Part shown: piece after piece, positions 19,853 to 29,616 of the stretch
How positions within the stretch are numbered: the first letter of the stretch is position 1
Layout of the letters: each line of letters opens with the position of its first letter
Assembly: GCF_001747405.1 (NCBI RefSeq)
Contig: NZ_CP017305.1
Span: 266,001-330,000 of the forward strand
Origin: Chlorobaculum limnaeum
GTDB lineage: Bacteria > Bacteroidota > Chlorobiia > Chlorobiales > Chlorobiaceae
Reading direction: 5' to 3'
DNA length: 64,000 nucleotides
The notes under the pieces: generated by a model
Seen by the model: the letters and a program-made list of their open reading frames with translations, nothing else
Databases searched by the model: none
Told to the model about the DNA's origin: nothing
Position numbers and translations under genes: made by a program

Positions 19853-20827
19853 TCACAACCCCAGCGTTACCAGATCGTGGATGTGCACTATTCCTACCGG
19901 GCAGTGATTTTCGTCGCAGACCATGAGCTGGGTGATGCGGTGGGTTTCGAGGAGTTCGAGGCAGGCTTTGGCCATCATTTCGGCTGAGACGGTTTTCGGG
20001 TTGGGGGTCATCACCTCTGCGGCTTTCTTGTCGAGGAACGACTCGCCGGTCTGCACCAGTCGCCGCAAGTCGCCGTCGGTGAAGATGCCGGTCAGCTTAC
20101 CCGTCGCATCGACCACGCCGCTGACTCCGTAGCGTTTCGAGGTCATTTCGAGGATCAGGTCGGAGATCGTCGCATCCTCGCTGACGACGGGGAGCGCATC
20201 TCCCTGCGCCATCACGTCGCCGACTCGCATCGTCAACTGCTTGCCGAGCGAACCTTTTGGGTGGGTGAGGGCGAACTCCTGGTCGGTGAAGTTTTTCTTT
20301 TTCATCAGGCAGATCGCCAGCGCGTCACCCATCGCGAGCATCGCCGTGGTCGAGCTGGTTGGCGCCAGGTCGTACGGGCACGCCTCCTGATCGATGCCGG
20401 TGTCGAGCACCACGTCGGCGTTCATCGCCAGGAACGAACGCGGGTTGCCGGTAAAGGCGATGATCGTCGCCTTGCGCTCCCGGAGCGCCGGGAGGATGAA
20501 GTTCAGCTCCTCGGTCATGCCGCTTTTGGAGAGGCAGATGACCGTGTCGCCCTCCGAAACCACGCCGAGGTCGCCGTGGGCAGCTTCCGCCGGATGGAGG
20601 AAGATGGCCGTCGTGCCGGTCGAAGAGAGTGTGGCGGCGATCTTCTGGCCGATAATGCCCGATTTGCCCATGCCGGAGATGACAACCTTGCCCGCGCAGC
20701 AGAGCATCAGCTCGACCGCCTTCGAAAAGTTCTCGTCCAGCCGCTCGCTCATCGTGCGGATGGCATCAGCTTCCTGAAGAAGAATGCTCTTTCCTTCCTG
20801 TATGGTAGTCGCTTGTTCTGTCATCAT
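19853..20827 (-). CDS. kdsD: arabinose-5-phosphate isomerase (KpsF/GutQ family)
   Basis: 324 residues converting ribulose-5-P to arabinose-5-P, the first step to Kdo of lipopolysaccharide. The SIS domain (about 40-175) has VVISGMGKSGIIGQKIAATLSS, HGDLGVVSEGDTVICLSKSG, and TSSTTAMLAMGDALA with the downstream HPKGSLGKQL motif. Two CBS domains follow (VMAQGDALPVVSEDATISD and VMTPNPKTVSAEMMA). It starts MMTEQATT; the first or second Met could serve. It marks the right border of the AT-rich island and diverges from the small membrane protein at 21042. Confidence 0.94.
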   Translation of the reverse strand: MMTEQATTIQEGKSILLQEADAIRTMSERLDENFSKAVELMLCCAGKVVISGMGKSGIIGQKIAATLSSTGTTAIFLHPAEAAHGDLGVVSEGDTVICLSKSGMTEELNFILPALRERKATIIAFTGNPRSFLAMNADVVLDTGIDQEACPYDLAPTSSTTAMLAMGDALAICLMKKKNFTDQEFALTHPKGSLGKQLTMRVGDVMAQGDALPVVSEDATISDLILEMTSKRYGVSGVVDATGKLTGIFTDGDLRRLVQTGESFLDKKAAEVMTPNPKTVSAEMMAKACLELLETHRITQLMVCDENHCPVGIVHIHDLVTLGL

Positions 20828-21041
20828 CGTTGGGATGGTTTCGATAACGGAGATTCCGCTTTCCGGAAAAAGCAGGAAATATTCATTTTTTAATCCGATA
20901 TTCAGCGCTATAATCTGGAAAATTCATGATATTTTCAAAGCCCGGGCCGGGAGCGCCGGTATGTCGCGAGGGGGTGTGTCGAGACGCGGTGGCTCCGTAC
21001 TGTTCCCGGAAACTGTTCATGCTAACCATAACCTGCGGATT

Positions 21042-21380
21042 ATGAGCTGGATTTTAATACTCGGATTTGCCCTGGCGGTCTTTTTTCTGCTCATGTTTTT
21101 TCTTTCCAGGTTCGTCAATCACATGAAACAAGAGCAGAACCTCCAGATCGAGTCGTTCAAGGAGAGCCTGATCGACAAGGACAATCCGGTCGGTCTGACG
21201 GGTGAAGAGCTCGAAAAGATGAAGCAGCAGCAGGCCGAGGCGCAGGCGCATCTGCGCGAGGTGATCTCCAAGATTCCCGTCATCCAGAAAGATGGCAAGT
21301 TCCAGCTCGATATGGACGCCGTCAGAAAACAGAAAGAGCAAGCTGCGGTGACCAACGGATCGGCGAGGCAGAACGACTAG
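21042..21380 (+). CDS. small single-pass membrane protein, unknown function
   Basis: 112 residues from ATG 21042, opening MSWILILGFALAVFFLLMFF, one clear transmembrane helix, followed by a charged helical region rich in Glu, Gln and Lys (about 35-85). The upstream open frame (to 20784) crosses the start of divergent kdsD and was rejected. It lies 24 bases before the flippase gene and is probably in its operon. I do not recognise the family. Confidence 0.75.
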   Translation: MSWILILGFALAVFFLLMFFLSRFVNHMKQEQNLQIESFKESLIDKDNPVGLTGEELEKMKQQQAEAQAHLREVISKIPVIQKDGKFQLDMDAVRKQKEQAAVTNGSARQND

Positions 21381-21404
21381 GCAGATCATCGGGATACCTG
21401 GCGG

Positions 21405-22949
21405 ATGTTATCCAAACTCAAGCTTCTCGCAAAGGATACGGTCATCTACGGCGCGAGCACCATTCTGGCCCGAAGCCTGAACTATGTGCTCGTTCCGCTC
21501 TACGCCAACAAGCTGACCACCTTCGACAACGGCATCCAGGCGGTGGTTTACGCCAACATCGCCCTGGCAAACGTCATTTTCACCTACGGTCTCGAAACCT
21601 CCTACCTGAAGGTCGCCTCCGACGCCATCAAGCGCAACGAGGATGAACGCCCGCTGTTTTCGACGGCCTTCTTCAGCCTCTTCGTTACCTCGATCCTTTT
21701 TTCGGCGCTGATGCTCTTCTTCGCGCCGTCGATTGCCGTGGCCATCGGTCTGGCGCCTGAATCGGGCCTTTTTATCCGGTTTGCCGCCCTGATTCTCTTT
21801 CTCGATACGATGCTGGTCGTGCCCTTCGCCGAATTGCGGCTGAAGCGCAAGGCGATCCGGTTCGCGCTCGCCAAGGTGATGGGGGTGGTCGGCGGCGTCA
21901 TCAGCACCTTCGTGCTCATCCTCGGCGTCGGGGCGGGGCTCTCCGGCGTCTTTATCGGCGAGGCGCTCGGCTCGCTGGTGAGCCTCTGCTTCATCCTGCC
22001 GGTGCTGAAAAATCTCAAGCCTTTTTTCTCGCCCGGCATGTACCGGCAGTTGCTCGGTATCGGCTTGCCCTACGTGCCGACCGGCATCGCGGGCCTCCTG
22101 ATTCACCTGATCGACCGGAACCTCCTGATCCGCATTCCGCAGCAGGACATCGAACGGCTCTACGGCGAGGGGTTCCAGGCTTCGGACATCACCGGCATTT
22201 ACGGGCGGGTGGCGGCCTTCGGCGTGGCGCTCCAGATGTTCATCCAGATTTTCCGCTTCGCCTGGCAACCCTTTTTCCTGCAACACGCCGACGATCCCGA
22301 AGCGAAGCCGCTCTTCCGCCAGGTGATGAACCTTTCGGGCATCGCGGTGATCGTGCTCGCCGTGGCCTGCACCTTTTTCGTGCCCGATCTGGTTCGCTAC
22401 CACTGGGGTGGTGTGCTCTATCTCCTGCCGCCGAAGTACTGGATGGGGCTGTCGATTTTGCCGTGGATCTTTTTCAGCTACGTCTTCGATATGATTTCGA
22501 CCAACCTTTCGGCAGGTATCCTGATTACCGGCAACACGAAATATCTGCCGGTGGTGACCTTCGTCGGCGCGGCGGTGACGTCGCTCGGCTGCTGGATTCT
22601 CATTCCGCTCGCCGGCATGGATGGCGCGGCGGTGGCGATTCTGTTCGGCACGGCGGCGATGTGCCTCTGCATGGGGTGGTATTCGGTGCGGTTCTACCCG
22701 GTCAGCTACGACTGGGGGAGGCTCGCGCTTCTGCTCGGCGCGGGGCTGGCGTTCGCCGTGTGGCATGACGAGCTGCTCCTCTGGCTCGCCGGATTCGGCA
22801 TCAGCGGTCTCTTCGCCATCGTCGTGAAGCTGCTCATCGTTTTGCTCTATCTCGCGCTTGGCACGCTCATTTTCCGCAACGAGGCGTCGGCTGTCGTGCG
22901 AATGGCGTGGAAGAAATTGCGCCCGGCGGGAGGCTCCGGCAGCCGATGA
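21405..22949 (+). CDS. MOP-superfamily polysaccharide flippase (Wzx/MATE-like)
   Basis: 514 residues with about 12-14 hydrophobic segments. The N-terminus [28 protein letters not shown] is characteristic of the polysaccharide-transporter (Wzx/RfbX) branch. It would flip undecaprenyl-linked glycans or a similar lipid across the inner membrane, fitting the nearby Kdo and rhamnose genes. The substrate is unknown. Its stop overlaps the start of the nitrilase-family gene by four bases (ATGA), so translation is coupled. Confidence 0.9.
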   Translation: MLSKLKLLAKDTVIYGASTILARSLNYVLVPLYANKLTTFDNGIQAVVYANIALANVIFTYGLETSYLKVASDAIKRNEDERPLFSTAFFSLFVTSILFSALMLFFAPSIAVAIGLAPESGLFIRFAALILFLDTMLVVPFAELRLKRKAIRFALAKVMGVVGGVISTFVLILGVGAGLSGVFIGEALGSLVSLCFILPVLKNLKPFFSPGMYRQLLGIGLPYVPTGIAGLLIHLIDRNLLIRIPQQDIERLYGEGFQASDITGIYGRVAAFGVALQMFIQIFRFAWQPFFLQHADDPEAKPLFRQVMNLSGIAVIVLAVACTFFVPDLVRYHWGGVLYLLPPKYWMGLSILPWIFFSYVFDMISTNLSAGILITGNTKYLPVVTFVGAAVTSLGCWILIPLAGMDGAAVAILFGTAAMCLCMGWYSVRFYPVSYDWGRLALLLGAGLAFAVWHDELLLWLAGFGISGLFAIVVKLLIVLLYLALGTLIFRNEASAVVRMAWKKLRPAGGSGSR

Positions 22950-23758
22950 TCCGCCTCGCCACCATCCAGTTCACGCCCCGCCTCGGGGAACGGCAGGCGA
23001 ACCTCGACGCTATCCAGAGACTGCTCGATCCGGTCGAAGCCGATATTATCGTGCTGCCGGAGCTGTGCACGAGCGGCTATTTTTTCGTGACGCGCGAAGA
23101 GCTTGCGCCGCTTGCCGAAGCGCCGGGCGGCGTGGCGTGCGTTTTTTTCCAGCGCCTCTCTGAAGCGAAGCGAGCGATCATCGTCGCCGGTATGCCCGAA
23201 GTGGCGGAGGGGCGCTTCTACAATTCTGTGTTCGTGTTCCGGCCCGGTCTCCCGGAGCCGCTCGTCTATCGCAAGGCGCACCTTTTTTACAAGGAGCGCT
23301 TTGTCTTCGAGCCGGGCGACACCGCTTTTCCGGTCATCCGCGACGAGCGGCTCGACCTCTCCATCGGCATCATGCTCTGCTACGACTGGCGCTTTCCCGA
23401 AGTATCGCGGGTGCTGGCACTCGGCGGGGCGGAACTGATCGCCTGTCCCTCGAATCTCGTCACCGATGCGTGGCGGAAGGTGATGCCTGCGCGGGCCATC
23501 GAGAACAAGGTGTATGTGGCCGTGGCCAATCGGGCGGGAAGCGAGACGAAAAATGGCGAGAGGCTTGATTTCAAGGGGGGTTCAGCGGTGTACGATCCTT
23601 TCGGCGAAGCGGTCGTCCTGGCCGCGTCGTCGGGCGACGTTGTGCTCGTGGTGGAGATCGATCCGCGCATCTGCAGCGACAAGAGCTTCAACGAGTTCAA
23701 CGATATTTTCGCCGACCGCCGCCCCGAACTGTACGGCGCAATCTGCCGGAAACGCTGA
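22946..23758 (+). CDS. carbon-nitrogen hydrolase (nitrilase superfamily)
   Basis: 270-residue amidase. The catalytic triad is visible: Glu in [11 protein letters not shown], Lys in [17 protein letters not shown], Cys in [16 protein letters not shown]. The start ATG at 22946 overlaps the flippase stop; [11 protein letters not shown] is the standard family opening. Closest in feel to the omega-amidase/N-carbamoylputrescine branch, but the substrate cannot be stated. Translational coupling to a flippase hints at an envelope or lipid-linked role, which is inference. Confidence 0.9.
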   Translation: MIRLATIQFTPRLGERQANLDAIQRLLDPVEADIIVLPELCTSGYFFVTREELAPLAEAPGGVACVFFQRLSEAKRAIIVAGMPEVAEGRFYNSVFVFRPGLPEPLVYRKAHLFYKERFVFEPGDTAFPVIRDERLDLSIGIMLCYDWRFPEVSRVLALGGAELIACPSNLVTDAWRKVMPARAIENKVYVAVANRAGSETKNGERLDFKGGSAVYDPFGEAVVLAASSGDVVLVVEIDPRICSDKSFNEFNDIFADRRPELYGAICRKR

Positions 23759-23800
23759 AATCGCTTATCGATACCTCTCGGAACGGACGAAGCTTCTTCT

Positions 23801-24643
23801 TTACCGCTTTTCGGTCATGACGTTGATTCGCTGGATCAGTTCGGGAGTGTTCAGGCCGTTTTTCGATGCAATATCGGCGATCCTCTCGTCGGGCGCGGCT
23901 TCGATGCCCTGCTGCTTCAGCGCCTGTTGCAGGGCGATCGGGGTCACGCCGGCAGCCTCGGCAGCTTCGCCGAGCGTTTTGCGGCCCCATCCACCACCTT
24001 CGCCAAGTCCGCCAGAGCGCTTTGCCGGAACCAGTATGTCGTACAACCGCTGCACCTCTGCGCCGTTTTCGGAGGCGATTTCGAGCAGTGTCTGCCGGGT
24101 GTCGCGAACCTTCAGGCCCGCTGACTGGAGTTTTTTGAGTAGTTCGCTGCCCGGCTGGTTGACCTGGGGCAGTTTGCCCAGTTCGTCGAGCGAGAGCGTT
24201 TCAGCATGCGGTACGGGTGGCGTGCCGGTTTTTTTCTCCCACGATCCCGAAAGCTGTTCGCCGAGCGCAATGATCTGCTCGAAGGGTGGCAGGTGCCAGA
24301 AGGTGCCGACGCCCAGCACCACAAACAGGAGCATCGATGCGGCGAGTTCGGCAGGGCTGTTCACGCCTTTCGAAGCCTTGCTCTTGATGTAGGAGAGAAA
24401 CGCCTTCCAGTTGATGACGAACAGGTGGAAGATCGACAGGATGATGAAGGCGAAGCCGAAAATGATGTGCTGGTTCTGCCATCCTGTTTTAGTGAGTCCC
24501 AGAAGGTTCCAGTTTGTCCAGTTCGCCACTCTTCCCGGCGGAGAGATGAAAAGCACGACGCCGGAGATGAACATGACGATAAAGGTCAATACCAGACCGG
24601 CGCTGATGAAGACGCGCCATTTGAACGATTGCTTGACAGTCAT
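23801..24643 (-). CDS. DUF4405 membrane protein with repeated helical tail
   Basis: 280 residues. About three membrane segments: residues 8-35, one around HIIFGFAFIILSIFHLFVINW, and one around ELAASMLLFVVLGVGTFW. Histidines within the second helix (QNQH and IFHLF) are placed as in cytochrome-b561-like DUF4405 proteins, so heme binding is possible. The C-terminal half is soluble and contains at least three related helical units: TLLEIASENGAEVQRLYDIL, TLGEAAEAAGVTPIALQQAL and RIADIASKNGLNTPELIQRI. It is the last of four genes on this strand led by an ECF sigma factor, 15 bases after the Spy-like gene. DUF4405 assignment is by pattern; function unknown. Confidence 0.75.
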   Translation of the reverse strand: MTVKQSFKWRVFISAGLVLTFIVMFISGVVLFISPPGRVANWTNWNLLGLTKTGWQNQHIIFGFAFIILSIFHLFVINWKAFLSYIKSKASKGVNSPAELAASMLLFVVLGVGTFWHLPPFEQIIALGEQLSGSWEKKTGTPPVPHAETLSLDELGKLPQVNQPGSELLKKLQSAGLKVRDTRQTLLEIASENGAEVQRLYDILVPAKRSGGLGEGGGWGRKTLGEAAEAAGVTPIALQQALKQQGIEAAPDERIADIASKNGLNTPELIQRINVMTEKR

Positions 24644-24658
24644 GGCTGGATCGGATTA

Positions 24659-25222
24659 TCAGTTTTCCGGAGGCGGTGGCGGCGGAAACGGGCCGCGACG
24701 ATTGTTATCATCCTGATCCCGGTGAGGCCTGCCTCTCAATGAATTCATCTTCTGGTACCGCACGGTGTAGATATTGTTGAGCAACTTTTCCAGAGAATCG
24801 CGCTGTGCTGGCGTGCAAAGCATGGAAAGTTCATGGAAATGGAGGGCAAGATCCTTTTCGATCCATGCCTGGCGATGGCCGATGCTGTCGGCGATGGCCG
24901 AAAGTTTCGCCTTGTCTGGCTCCGGCTTGACCGATTCCGAGATCAGCTCCTTTTTGAATTCGATGATTTTCTGCACGGCAGGCATGGTTTTGCGGAAATG
25001 TTCCTGCCGGAGTTTCCGGAACGCCTCTTTCTGCTGATCGGTCAGAGCCAGTTCGCTGCCACCACGCGGGCCATTGCGGCTGTAAAATCGGGTGACTTCG
25101 ACGGACCGGTAACTTTTATTGACAAAGTTCTGCCACCAGAGCACTCCCATCAGGGTGACGTTGAGTATGACCAGCAGCACCAGGGCTGTCGTGACGAAGC
25201 GCTTGGAAGAGAGAAAATCCAT
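24659..25222 (-). CDS. Spy/CpxP-like membrane-anchored periplasmic protein
   Basis: 187 residues. An N-terminal membrane helix (about 11-31, VTTALVLLVILNVTLMGVLWW) is followed by a helical periplasmic domain with two LTxxQ-like motifs, ALTDQQKEAFRKLRQEH and LCTPAQRDSLEKLL, as in Spy/CpxP/ZraP-type chaperones and heavy-metal sensors. The tail is proline-rich (GPFPPPPPPEN). The gene belongs to the sigma-factor operon and probably senses or buffers envelope stress. Confidence 0.8.
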   Translation of the reverse strand: MDFLSSKRFVTTALVLLVILNVTLMGVLWWQNFVNKSYRSVEVTRFYSRNGPRGGSELALTDQQKEAFRKLRQEHFRKTMPAVQKIIEFKKELISESVKPEPDKAKLSAIADSIGHRQAWIEKDLALHFHELSMLCTPAQRDSLEKLLNNIYTVRYQKMNSLRGRPHRDQDDNNRRGPFPPPPPPEN

Positions 25223-25317
25223 CGGTAATCATTGATAATTAATACCATAAGAGAGTGCCTGCGCGATTCGGTTCATCGCAGCGGGTTTTTTGCCGTCCAG
25301 AATTTCAGGCAACGGCG

Positions 25318-25671
25318 TCAGCGGTCTATAGCCGACTGATCGTCGTAATAAGAGAGCGCAGGTCCGCCGTAAGCTTCACTGAATGATTCAGCAATCGCGC
25401 TCGCAGAGGCTGCGCCTTGCGGCGTCTCATGCAGGTAAAGCATGAAAGCCGACGCGATATTCAGCACCAGCAGCAGTGCCATGAAAGCGAGTTTCGGATT
25501 GAAAGCACCGCCAAACACAGTCACCCTGGAGGTTTTTTCGATCTCCATCGTATCGATACGTTGCATGAGCTGTACCCTGAACAGGTGATTCACTTCCACC
25601 CGGGGCATCTTGTCAAGCATTCCGAGGGTCTTTGCGACCTCTTCGTTGCGTTGTTCAGTAGATCTGTTCAT
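25318..25671 (-). CDS. small membrane protein in the position of an anti-sigma factor
   Basis: 117 residues: a charged N-terminal region (about 1-55), one membrane helix (about 59-80, FMALLLVLNIASAFMLYLH), then a short presumed periplasmic tail ending SYYDDQSAIDR. It lies 66 bases after the ECF sigma gene. Position, size and topology fit a minimal anti-sigma or sigma-linked regulator, but no ZAS zinc motif (HxxxCxxC) is present, so this is inference. Confidence 0.65.
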   Translation of the reverse strand: MNRSTEQRNEEVAKTLGMLDKMPRVEVNHLFRVQLMQRIDTMEIEKTSRVTVFGGAFNPKLAFMALLLVLNIASAFMLYLHETPQGAASASAIAESFSEAYGGPALSYYDDQSAIDR

Positions 25672-25737
25672 GGTTTTTTTTCAGTTTCATAAAATACGAC
25701 GTCGAAACATTGAAAATCTTGTATCGATCCGGAGCAC

Positions 25738-26295
25738 TCAGTTCGAGCGGTAGTGACGCTCAAGACGTGATTGCAGATTTTTTTTCGCCCGGTGTATCAG
25801 CGATTCGACCGCCGGGATGGTGGTCTGGAGAATATCGGCGATTTCCTGATTGCTGTATCCATCCTGCTTGCTGAGGAGGAACGCCGTTTTCTGGTTGTCG
25901 GGCAGGGCGTCGAGCGCGTTTTGCAGTACGCTGATACGCTCCTTGCCGACAAGCGCATCGGCGGGATTGTCATCGCTCGGGGCCGGTATCGAGTCCGCCG
26001 GGTCGTCTATACCGATGACCCGTTTCAGAGAGCTGAACCGTTTCTTGCGTTTCAGCTTGCGCAGATGATCGAGCGATTTGGTGACCGCGATCCGGTAAAT
26101 CCAGGTGGAGAGTTTCGACTCTTCGCGGAATTTGTCCAGCGAGCGATAGACCTCGATGAACACCTCCTGAGCGAGATCCTCGGCATCCTCGCGATTGAAG
26201 ACGAACCGGTAACAGGTGTTGACCACCATATCCTGATGTTCGGCGACAAGTTCGCTGAACGAGCGATCTGCTGATGTTAAGGCCTGTGGCTGCAA
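25738..26295 (-). CDS. ECF-type RNA polymerase sigma factor
   Basis: 185 residues. Region 2 contains [42 protein letters not shown]-type sequence ([11 protein letters not shown] being the sigma2 core), and [18 protein letters not shown] follows. Region 4 has [29 protein letters not shown], a helix-turn-helix. It resembles SigW/RpoE-class factors and probably activates the three genes downstream and its own promoter. Upstream (26296-26400) an AT-rich TATATATATAATATAC segment is present, but no ECF promoter motif could be confirmed. Confidence 0.93.
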   Translation of the reverse strand: MQPQALTSADRSFSELVAEHQDMVVNTCYRFVFNREDAEDLAQEVFIEVYRSLDKFREESKLSTWIYRIAVTKSLDHLRKLKRKKRFSSLKRVIGIDDPADSIPAPSDDNPADALVGKERISVLQNALDALPDNQKTAFLLSKQDGYSNQEIADILQTTIPAVESLIHRAKKNLQSRLERHYRSN

Positions 26296-26520
26296 TGGGC
26301 AATGATTAAAGGCAAATCGAAAATAACCTCCGGCGAACCGTCGTTGGATATGTCGTTGTATATATATAATATACAGGTGGAATGGTTTTCAATGCAACCG
26401 GTAGCGTTTTGCGCTCTGCGGTTTTACCGGCTGTGCCGATGACCTCCATCCCGCCAGAATCGCCGGATTTTGGGCGGGATGTCAGTGTGAGACGACATTC
26501 AGCCGGAATTCTTGCGCCCG

Positions 26521-27903
26521 TCAACCGAGTTTCGAGGCGAATGCGAGCACTTTTTCCACTTTTTCGGTGGAATCGGCTTCGCAATAGATGCGCAGCACCG
26601 GTTCGGTGCCCGACGCCCGGATGAGCAGCCACCCCCCTTCGAAATGGTATTTGAAGCCGTCGAGATCGTTGAAGCCCGTGACCGGGTATCCCGCGATGCT
26701 TGCCAGTTTGCCTCCGGAAGCCGCCGCGATGATCGCCAGCTTCTTCGATTCGGCGACCCGCATGTCGAGCCGGTTGTAGCTGAAAAAGCCATACTCGTCG
26801 TACAGCTCCTCGACCAGGCCGGTCAGCGTTTTCTGGCGTCGCGCCATGATTTCGAGCATCAACAGGCCGGTAAAGACGCCATCACGCTCTGGCAGGAACG
26901 AGGTGATGCCGATGCCGCCGGACTCCTCGCCGCCGATGAGAATGTCGTTGGTGCCCATCAGACGACTGACATATTTGAACCCGACCGGCAAGAGGTGCAT
27001 CTTCAGGTCGTGCTTCAGGCAGATTCGGTCGATGACGTCGGTCAGTGCGAAGGTTTTGGCCACCTCTCCGCGCAGGCCCTTCTGTTCGACCAGATATTTG
27101 AGGATGATGGCGAAGAGCTTGTGCGAATCGACGAACTCGCCCTTCTCGTCGAGCATGCCGATGCGGTCGGCGTCGCCGTCGTTGATGATGGCCACGTCGG
27201 TCTCGACCTCCTTGAAGAACTCCACGAAATCAACGATATACTGGGGAATCGGTTCGGGATTGATGCCATCGAATCCCGGGTTGACCGAGCAGTGGTAGCA
27301 GTTGACCATCGACTCGTCGAGCAGGCGGGTGACGATGTCCTGGCCCGCGCCGTACATGGCGTTGTGGGCGATCTTCAGCCCCGACTCACGGATCAGCTTC
27401 AGGTCGAGCTTCGATTCGAGATAGGCGACATATTCCGATTTGATGTCGGTCATCGTGATCAGGTTTTCCGCAGGAGTCACTTGAGTTGCGGGATCGATGC
27501 CGGGCAGGTTCCGTTCTATCTCGTCGATCACCTCCGGGTTGGCCGGTCCGCCGAAGGAGGCCTTGATCTTGAAGCCGTTGTAAGTCGGCGGATTGTGCGA
27601 TGCGGTGATCATGACGCCGCCCGCGAGCTTGTGCTCTCTTGTATAAAGCGAAACCGCAGGCGTCGAAACGAAGCTGTCGGCGAGGAAGACCCTGAGGCCC
27701 ATCGAGGAGAGCACCTCAGCCGTGTAGCGGGCGAATTCCTTGGACATGAAGCGGGTATCGTAACCGACGCAGACGCCGTTGGACTTGTCGGGATGCGAGA
27801 GGAAATATTTTCCAGAGGCCAGCGCGGCCAGTTTGAGATTGTTGTAAGTGTATTCTTTGGCTATAATTGCCCTCCACCCATCGGTTCCGAATTTGACTTG
27901 CAT
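26521..27903 (-). CDS. phosphoglucomutase/phosphomannomutase (alpha-D-phosphohexomutase)
   Basis: 460 residues. N-terminal VKFGTDGWRAIIAKEYT, phosphoserine loop GVMITASHNPPTYNGFKIK, metal loop IINDGDADRIGMLDEKG, sugar loop GGEESGGIGI and phosphate loop RASGTEPVLRIYCE. These fit the glucose-type branch that feeds glycogen or nucleotide-sugar synthesis; glucose-1-P would supply rfbA and glycogen. The MQVKFGTDG start at 27903 was preferred over the longer open frame, which runs into the divergent lpxB promoter. It is distinct from the GlmM-like gene at 3423-4856. Confidence 0.9.
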   Translation of the reverse strand: MQVKFGTDGWRAIIAKEYTYNNLKLAALASGKYFLSHPDKSNGVCVGYDTRFMSKEFARYTAEVLSSMGLRVFLADSFVSTPAVSLYTREHKLAGGVMITASHNPPTYNGFKIKASFGGPANPEVIDEIERNLPGIDPATQVTPAENLITMTDIKSEYVAYLESKLDLKLIRESGLKIAHNAMYGAGQDIVTRLLDESMVNCYHCSVNPGFDGINPEPIPQYIVDFVEFFKEVETDVAIINDGDADRIGMLDEKGEFVDSHKLFAIILKYLVEQKGLRGEVAKTFALTDVIDRICLKHDLKMHLLPVGFKYVSRLMGTNDILIGGEESGGIGITSFLPERDGVFTGLLMLEIMARRQKTLTGLVEELYDEYGFFSYNRLDMRVAESKKLAIIAAASGGKLASIAGYPVTGFNDLDGFKYHFEGGWLLIRASGTEPVLRIYCEADSTEKVEKVLAFASKLG

Positions 27904-28008
27904 TCTGTAGTAGATTTGATATAATGGTGTTGACTTGCCGGTGACATGTTTCGCAAATGCGCCGGTTCCTCTACCGGTAACGTCATGCAAAATACAGTTT
28001 CCTGTTCG

Positions 28009-29175
28009 ATGATGCAATCACCGCAAACGATCCGCCCGAAGAAGCTGTTCGTTCTGGCCGGAGAGGTCTCCGGCGATCTCCATGCGGCCGGCCCCGTGCG
28101 CGAGCTGCTCGCAGCTCGGCCCGAGACTAAGGTGTTTGGCGTGGGGGGGCGCAAGCTGGCCGAACTCGGCGCGGAGCTGCTTTACACCACCGACCAGATG
28201 AGCATCATGGGCTTCGTCGAGGTGCTCAAACACGCCTCGTTTCTGCGCAAGGTGATCCGCGATCTCAAGGCGGCCATCGTACGCGAAAAGCCCGATGCGG
28301 CGCTTCTGATCGATTATCCCGGCATGAACCTGCATCTGGCGGCGTTTTTCCGCGAGCTCGGCATTCCGGTGATCTACTACATCTCGCCACAGGTGTGGGC
28401 ATGGAAGGAGCGTCGCGTCGAGAAGATTCGCGCCTGCGTTGACCGGCTGCTGGTGATTTTTGATTTCGAGGTCGATTTTTACCGCCGCCACGGCATCGAG
28501 GCGGAGTTCGTCGGCAACCCGGTGGTCGAGGAGCTGGCGGAGTTGGAGTTCGCGCCGAAGCCCGGGTTTCTCGGGCGGATGGGCATCGATCCCGCCGCCC
28601 GCATCGTCGGTCTGCTACCGGGCAGCCGCAAGCAGGAGATCGAGAAGATCTTTCCCGCAATGCTCGGCGCGGCAAAGCGCATCCGGGAGCAGGCCGACAC
28701 CGTCTTTCTGCTTGGCCGCGCGCCGCACATCGATCCCGCGCTTTATGACCGGCACCTGCGCGAGGCGGGAGTCGAGTCGCTCGTCTGCTCCTCATACGAG
28801 GTGATGCAATACAGCGATCTCGCGCTCGTCACCTCCGGCACGGCGACGCTCGAATCGCTCTGTTTCGCGGTGCCGATGGTGGTGCTTTACAAGACCTCGC
28901 CGCTGAACTATTTTATCGGCAAGCGGCTCGTCAAGCTCCACAACATCGCGCTGGCCAACATCGTCGCCTGCGGATTGCTCTCCGAAAGGCAGGCCGTGCC
29001 GGAGCTGATCCAGCACGAGGCCAACGCGCCGGAAATCGCCCGCACGGCGCTGAACATTCTTGGCGATCCGTCGGTCGCCTCGGCCATGCGGCGTGAGCTT
29101 CAGGAGGCGCGTGCGCGGCTCTCCTCCGACTCGCCGTCACGCCATGTGGCCTCCGTTTTGCTTGAATATCTATGA
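28009..29175 (+). CDS. lpxB: lipid-A-disaccharide synthase
   Basis: 388-residue GT19 glycosyltransferase that joins UDP-diacylglucosamine and lipid X. Motifs: LFVLAGEVSGDLHAAG at the start, MSIMGFVEV, LLIDYPGMNLHLAAFFRELG, YYISPQVWAWKERRVEKI, GLLPGSRKQEIEKIFP, SGTATLESL and PMVVLYKTSPLNYFIGKRLVK. The start is placed at ATG 28009 (or the adjacent 28012); an upstream frame to 27946 is less likely. It diverges from the phosphohexomutase and is followed after 10 bases by a small membrane protein. Confidence 0.95.
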   Translation: MMQSPQTIRPKKLFVLAGEVSGDLHAAGPVRELLAARPETKVFGVGGRKLAELGAELLYTTDQMSIMGFVEVLKHASFLRKVIRDLKAAIVREKPDAALLIDYPGMNLHLAAFFRELGIPVIYYISPQVWAWKERRVEKIRACVDRLLVIFDFEVDFYRRHGIEAEFVGNPVVEELAELEFAPKPGFLGRMGIDPAARIVGLLPGSRKQEIEKIFPAMLGAAKRIREQADTVFLLGRAPHIDPALYDRHLREAGVESLVCSSYEVMQYSDLALVTSGTATLESLCFAVPMVVLYKTSPLNYFIGKRLVKLHNIALANIVACGLLSERQAVPELIQHEANAPEIARTALNILGDPSVASAMRRELQEARARLSSDSPSRHVASVLLEYL

Positions 29176-29185
29176 CCTGCGAACC

Positions 29186-29482
29186 ATGACTACGATCATC
29201 AATTACCTGACCGCCCATCCCGTTGCGCTCGGCATTGCCGTCATCATCTCTCTCCTGATCGTCCTGTCGTTCGCGCGGCGGATCCTGCGTTTCGCGCTGG
29301 TGCTTGTCGCGCTAGGCATTCTCTATGTTGCCTGGGTGAGCTGGCACGGCGGCGATCCCGCCGAAAAGGCGCAAAAGGCGAGCCGGACGGTGAAGCAGGC
29401 CGTCCACAAGGGCGAAGGCGTTATGAAGGTGGTTGACTGGCTGTTCAAGCGAGACGAAGAGCGCCCGCGGAAAGAGGAGTGA
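29186..29482 (+). CDS. small membrane protein after lpxB, unknown function
   Basis: 98 residues from ATG 29186 (MTTIINYLTAHPVALG). Two hydrophobic stretches (about 13-30 and 36-52) surround a short RRILRF loop, then a basic/acidic helical tail with KASRTVKQAVHKGEGVMK. It is 10 bases after lpxB and so probably co-expressed. The longer open frame from 29060 overlaps lpxB and is shadow. Not recognised. Confidence 0.7.
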   Translation: MTTIINYLTAHPVALGIAVIISLLIVLSFARRILRFALVLVALGILYVAWVSWHGGDPAEKAQKASRTVKQAVHKGEGVMKVVDWLFKRDEERPRKEE

Positions 29483-29577
29483 AAAGGATTTCTTCTTGAA
29501 CGGCGGGGGCAACTCACCATTATTTCCCAAAAGAAGAAATTTGGCTAAAGCCCGGATTTATTTTGTCTTATCCATAA

Positions 29578-29597
29578 CCCCGGACTGAAGTCCGGGG
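29578..29597. terminator. GC-rich hairpin downstream of the lpxB operon
   Basis: CCCCGGACT (29578-29586) pairs perfectly with AGTCCGGGG (29589-29597) around two bases. A relic of the same motif, GCCCGGATTTATTTT, lies 30 bases upstream. No U-run follows; it sits between two convergent genes. Confidence 0.5.
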
Positions 29598-29616
29598 CAG
29601 GTGTTTCAAGCTTCCC

